A DNA stretch of 33,902 nt from Terriglobales bacterium (GTDB taxonomy: Bacteria; Acidobacteriota; Terriglobia; Terriglobales; Acidobacteriaceae): NCBI GenBank assembly GCA_015654835.1, contig JAATGG010000175.1, positions 1-33,902 of the forward strand. The letters are read 5' to 3'. Positions 32,027-33,902 of this stretch are shown piece after piece. A model generated the notes under the pieces. The model was not told the DNA's origin. It searched no databases and saw only the letters and a program-made list of their open reading frames with translations. The position numbers and the translations under genes are program-made. Position 1 is the first letter of the stretch; every line of letters begins with the position of its first letter.

Positions 32027-32722
32027 ATGAAGAAAACTATTGCTTCCGTTTGTCTGTTTGGAATGCTCATGTTTGCATTCCCAGCCTTTGCCGCTTCATC
32101 CAGAGAAGATTTGCAGGCACGCATCGACTCGGCGAAGGTGGTTCTTGATCAGGTCATGGCCGCCCAGGACAACAGCATTCCGCTGAATATTCTGGAGCAG
32201 GCAACCTGCGTGGCAGTGGTGCCGGGCTTGATCAAGGGAGCCTTTGTTTTTGGCGCGCAATATGGCCAGGGAGTGGTCACTTGCCGGACCGGCCATGGCT
32301 GGAGCGCACCAGTATTCATCCGCATGGCCGGCGGATCGTGGGGCTTCCAGATCGGCGGCCAGTCCACCGACCTGGTGCTGGTGGCGGTCAACGAGCATGG
32401 ACTTCAGGATCTGCTGAAGAGCAAGTTCAAGATTGGCGGGGATGCCGCGGCTTCGGCCGGACCGGTGGGCCGCAATACCCAGGCCTCGACCGACTGGAAG
32501 ATGAGCTCTGAACTGCTCACCTATTCGCGCAGCAAGGGACTCTTTGCCGGCATCGACCTGGATGGCACCAGCGTGAGCCAGAACAAGGAAGATACCGAGT
32601 TGTTTTTCGGCCAGCCGCATAGCTTCGAGTCGATTTTGAAAGGCAACGTAGAGGTTCCGCCGAGCGCTGTGCCGTTTGTCCGCGCCATGGCCCACTACTT
32701 TGTCGAATCCAAACATCAGTAG
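32027..32722 (+). CDS. Exported SYLF-domain (Ysc84-like) lipid-binding protein
   Basis: 231 residues. A clear signal peptide (KKTIASVCLFGMLMFAFPAFA, cleavage likely after AFA) is followed by the SYLF/YSC84 domain: ILEQATCVAVVPGLIKGAFVFGA, GQGVVTCRTGHGWSAPVFI, GSWGFQIGGQSTDLVLV, LLKSKFKIGGDAAASAGPVGR and GLFAGIDLDGTSVSQNKEDT. SYLF proteins bind phosphoinositides or other anionic lipids in eukaryotes; bacterial forms are exported and poorly understood. AAAGGA lies 9 bases before the ATG, at the end of a structured leader, and a strong terminator follows at 32751-32780. Envelope role inferred. Confidence 0.9.
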   Translation: MKKTIASVCLFGMLMFAFPAFAASSREDLQARIDSAKVVLDQVMAAQDNSIPLNILEQATCVAVVPGLIKGAFVFGAQYGQGVVTCRTGHGWSAPVFIRMAGGSWGFQIGGQSTDLVLVAVNEHGLQDLLKSKFKIGGDAAASAGPVGRNTQASTDWKMSSELLTYSRSKGLFAGIDLDGTSVSQNKEDTELFFGQPHSFESILKGNVEVPPSAVPFVRAMAHYFVESKHQ

Positions 32723-32750
32723 AACAGGACGGGCAATCGGAAACAGGAGG

Positions 32751-32780
32751 GGGCGGTCCGGCGACGGGCTGCCCTTTTTT
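32751..32780 (+). terminator. Rho-independent terminator after the SYLF gene
   Basis: GGGCGGTCC (32751-32759) pairs with GGGCTGCCC (32766-32774), 9 pairs with two G-U, loop GGCGAC, followed by six T (32775-32780). It lies 28 bases after the SYLF stop. Confidence 0.8.
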
Positions 32781-32861
32781 CGCTGTGCCGGATTCGTTGC
32801 GTTGGGTTCGCTGCGTGGGGAATGAGGCGCCACCAATTACACTTGTCCTTTGCCTTCGAAG

Positions 32862-33761
32862 ATGAGTAAGAGACTCGAATATTGGCTGGTGCTGGCCGTG
32901 GCCCTCGGCCTGGGGCGTATGCCGCGCGCGTTGGCGCGTCTGCTGGTGCGTGCGCTCACATGGGGCGTCTACCTGGCGTTGGGCAGACTGCGCCGCGTGG
33001 GGGAGTGCAATCTGGCCCTGGCGCTGCCCGGCCTCAGCTCGCGCGAGCGAACGCGCATTCTGCGCCACCTCTACCGTAATCTCGGTTGGCAACTGGTGGA
33101 GTTCTGCCGGATGCCTCGCTACACGGTGCGGAATACGCAGGGCTGGATTCGTACCGAGGGGCGGGAGCATTATTTGGCCGCTGGAGCGCGCGGCAAAGGC
33201 GTGCTGGTGCTTACCGGCCACCTGGGCGCGTGGGAACTTTCCAGTTTTTATCACTCGCTGATGGGGCACCCGATGGGCATGGTCATCCGGCGGCTCGATA
33301 ACCGGATGCTCGATGAGTTCGTCAACGGCATCCGCTGCCTGCATGGCAACCAGGTGCTGCACAAAGACGATTTTGCCCGCGGTTTGTTGACTGCCATGCG
33401 TGCCGGTAAAACGGTGGGCATATTGATGGACACCAACATGACGCCGCCGCAGGGCGAGTTCGTACGCTTTTTTGGCCGGCAGGCTTGCACCGCTTCGGGA
33501 TTGGCGCGGGTCGCGCTCAAGACCGGCGCCGCCGTGCTGCCCGGTTTTCTGCTGTGGGAGCAGGCCGAGCGGCAATACGTTCTGCATTTTGGTCCAGAGC
33601 TGGTGTTGCAGCGCAGCGGCGATGCGGAGGCCGACATTCTGGCGGCTACGCAGCAATGCAACGATGTGCTAGAGGCTTGGATTCGACGCTATCCCGACCA
33701 GTGGTTGTGGATTCATCGGCGGTGGAAGACGCGTCCGCCGGGCGAGCCGCGGGTGTATTGA
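32862..33761 (+). CDS. Lipid A / lysophospholipid acyltransferase (LpxL/HtrB family)
   Basis: 299 residues from the ATG at 32862; an in-frame TTG four codons upstream is possible. A membrane-anchoring N-terminal region (YWLVLAVALGLGRMPRALARLL) precedes the LpxL core: CNLALALPGLSSRERTRI, YRNLGWQLVEF, the catalytic HX4E motif H120-LGAW-E125 in LTGHLGAWELSS, VIRRLDN, GKTVGILMDTN and the terminal WLWIHRRWKTRP. These inner-membrane enzymes add a secondary acyl chain to the lipid A precursor. TACACT (32838-32843) may be the -10 box. The next gene, starting 82 bases later, looks like lpxD, which supports a lipid A role. Confidence 0.88.
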   Translation: MSKRLEYWLVLAVALGLGRMPRALARLLVRALTWGVYLALGRLRRVGECNLALALPGLSSRERTRILRHLYRNLGWQLVEFCRMPRYTVRNTQGWIRTEGREHYLAAGARGKGVLVLTGHLGAWELSSFYHSLMGHPMGMVIRRLDNRMLDEFVNGIRCLHGNQVLHKDDFARGLLTAMRAGKTVGILMDTNMTPPQGEFVRFFGRQACTASGLARVALKTGAAVLPGFLLWEQAERQYVLHFGPELVLQRSGDAEADILAATQQCNDVLEAWIRRYPDQWLWIHRRWKTRPPGEPRVY

Positions 33762-33843
33762 TTCCGGCTGCTTCGAGAGTCGAGGCGCGAGGCTGCAGCG
33801 CTGGTTTTCCGCATGAGCCTTTTCCGCATGAACAGGAGACACA

Positions 33844-33902
33844 ATGACGCTGGGTGAATTGATCGACGTGCTGGGCGGAAAACTGGTGCAGGGGAGTGCC
33901 GA
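33844..33902 (+). CDS. lpxD: LpxD-like N-acyltransferase, first codons (cut by window edge)
   Basis: Only about 19 codons are visible: ATG at 33844 with AGGAGA 5 bases upstream, then TLGELIDVLGGKLVQGSA. This matches the opening of LpxD-type UDP-3-O-acylglucosamine N-acyltransferases (LgELaell-GeL-G). LpxD adds the second primary acyl chain to lipid A. Its position after an LpxL-family gene agrees, but the fragment is too short for certainty. Confidence 0.55.
   Translation, partial: MTLGELIDVLGGKLVQGSA

Noticed and set aside
1..33902. CRISPR arrays, insertion sequences, tRNA or rRNA genes
   Set aside because: No regularly spaced repeats, transposase motifs, cloverleaf or rRNA sequences were recognised on either strand.

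Overview
The window looks like chromosomal DNA of a GC-rich, diderm (Gram-negative) bacterium, most likely an acidobacterium. The grounds are lipid A genes (lpxL, lpxD start), an MsbA-type exporter, an ornithine-lipid gene pair, a SYLF-domain exported protein, a fused E1 alpha/beta dehydrogenase, and small exported helical proteins of a kind I associate with Acidobacteriota. This assignment is inference; no rRNA or other phylogenetic marker was tested. There is no prophage, transposon, CRISPR array, tRNA or rRNA that I can see. The region is mostly housekeeping and envelope genes, with interest concentrated in the intergenic DNA.

Layout. 1-1.8 kb: a truncated exported protein (minus) diverges from a stand-alone nuoI-like ferredoxin subunit, followed by a HEAT-repeat protein. 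2.0-3.7 kb: an olsB-olsA-like acyltransferase pair for ornithine lipids, joined by a GTGA stop/start overlap, converging on a Tat-exported metallophosphoesterase. 4.9-8.3 kb (minus): alpha/beta hydrolase, glycerate 2-kinase (ATGA overlap) and a LacI-type repressor. 8.4-15.2 kb: M20 peptidase, a soluble PAS-GAF-PAS histidine kinase (minus), a YyaL/SSP411 thioredoxin-domain protein and an MscS channel (minus). 15.6-16.6 kb: two tandem paralogous small exported helical proteins. 16.7-19 kb: fused 2-oxoacid dehydrogenase E1.

19.3-25.5 kb is a conserved-looking plus-strand block: msbA-like ABC exporter, yicC, gmk, rpoZ, coaBC and a family 4 uracil-DNA glycosylase. A convergent polyphosphate glucokinase and then priA follow. 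29.3-31.3 kb: an HU/IHF protein (minus, TTG start), dCTP deaminase and a LuxR-type response regulator with a degenerate receiver. 31.3-32.0 kb is a 734-base gene-free stretch ending in a strongly structured leader in front of a SYLF-domain protein. The window closes with an LpxL/HtrB-type acyltransferase and the first codons of an LpxD-like protein.

The best candidates for undescribed signals are: (i) a 39-base hairpin repeated in two intergenic regions (about 18994-19036 and 23117-23155); (ii) a GGTACC-linked poly-C/poly-G element present once inside a gene and once between genes in opposite orientation; (iii) two mutually exclusive hairpins in the mscS leader; (iv) the structured leader before the SYLF gene, with loose resemblance to ydaO/c-di-AMP riboswitches; and (v) three genes whose -10 box lies exactly 6 bases before the ATG, suggesting leaderless transcripts.
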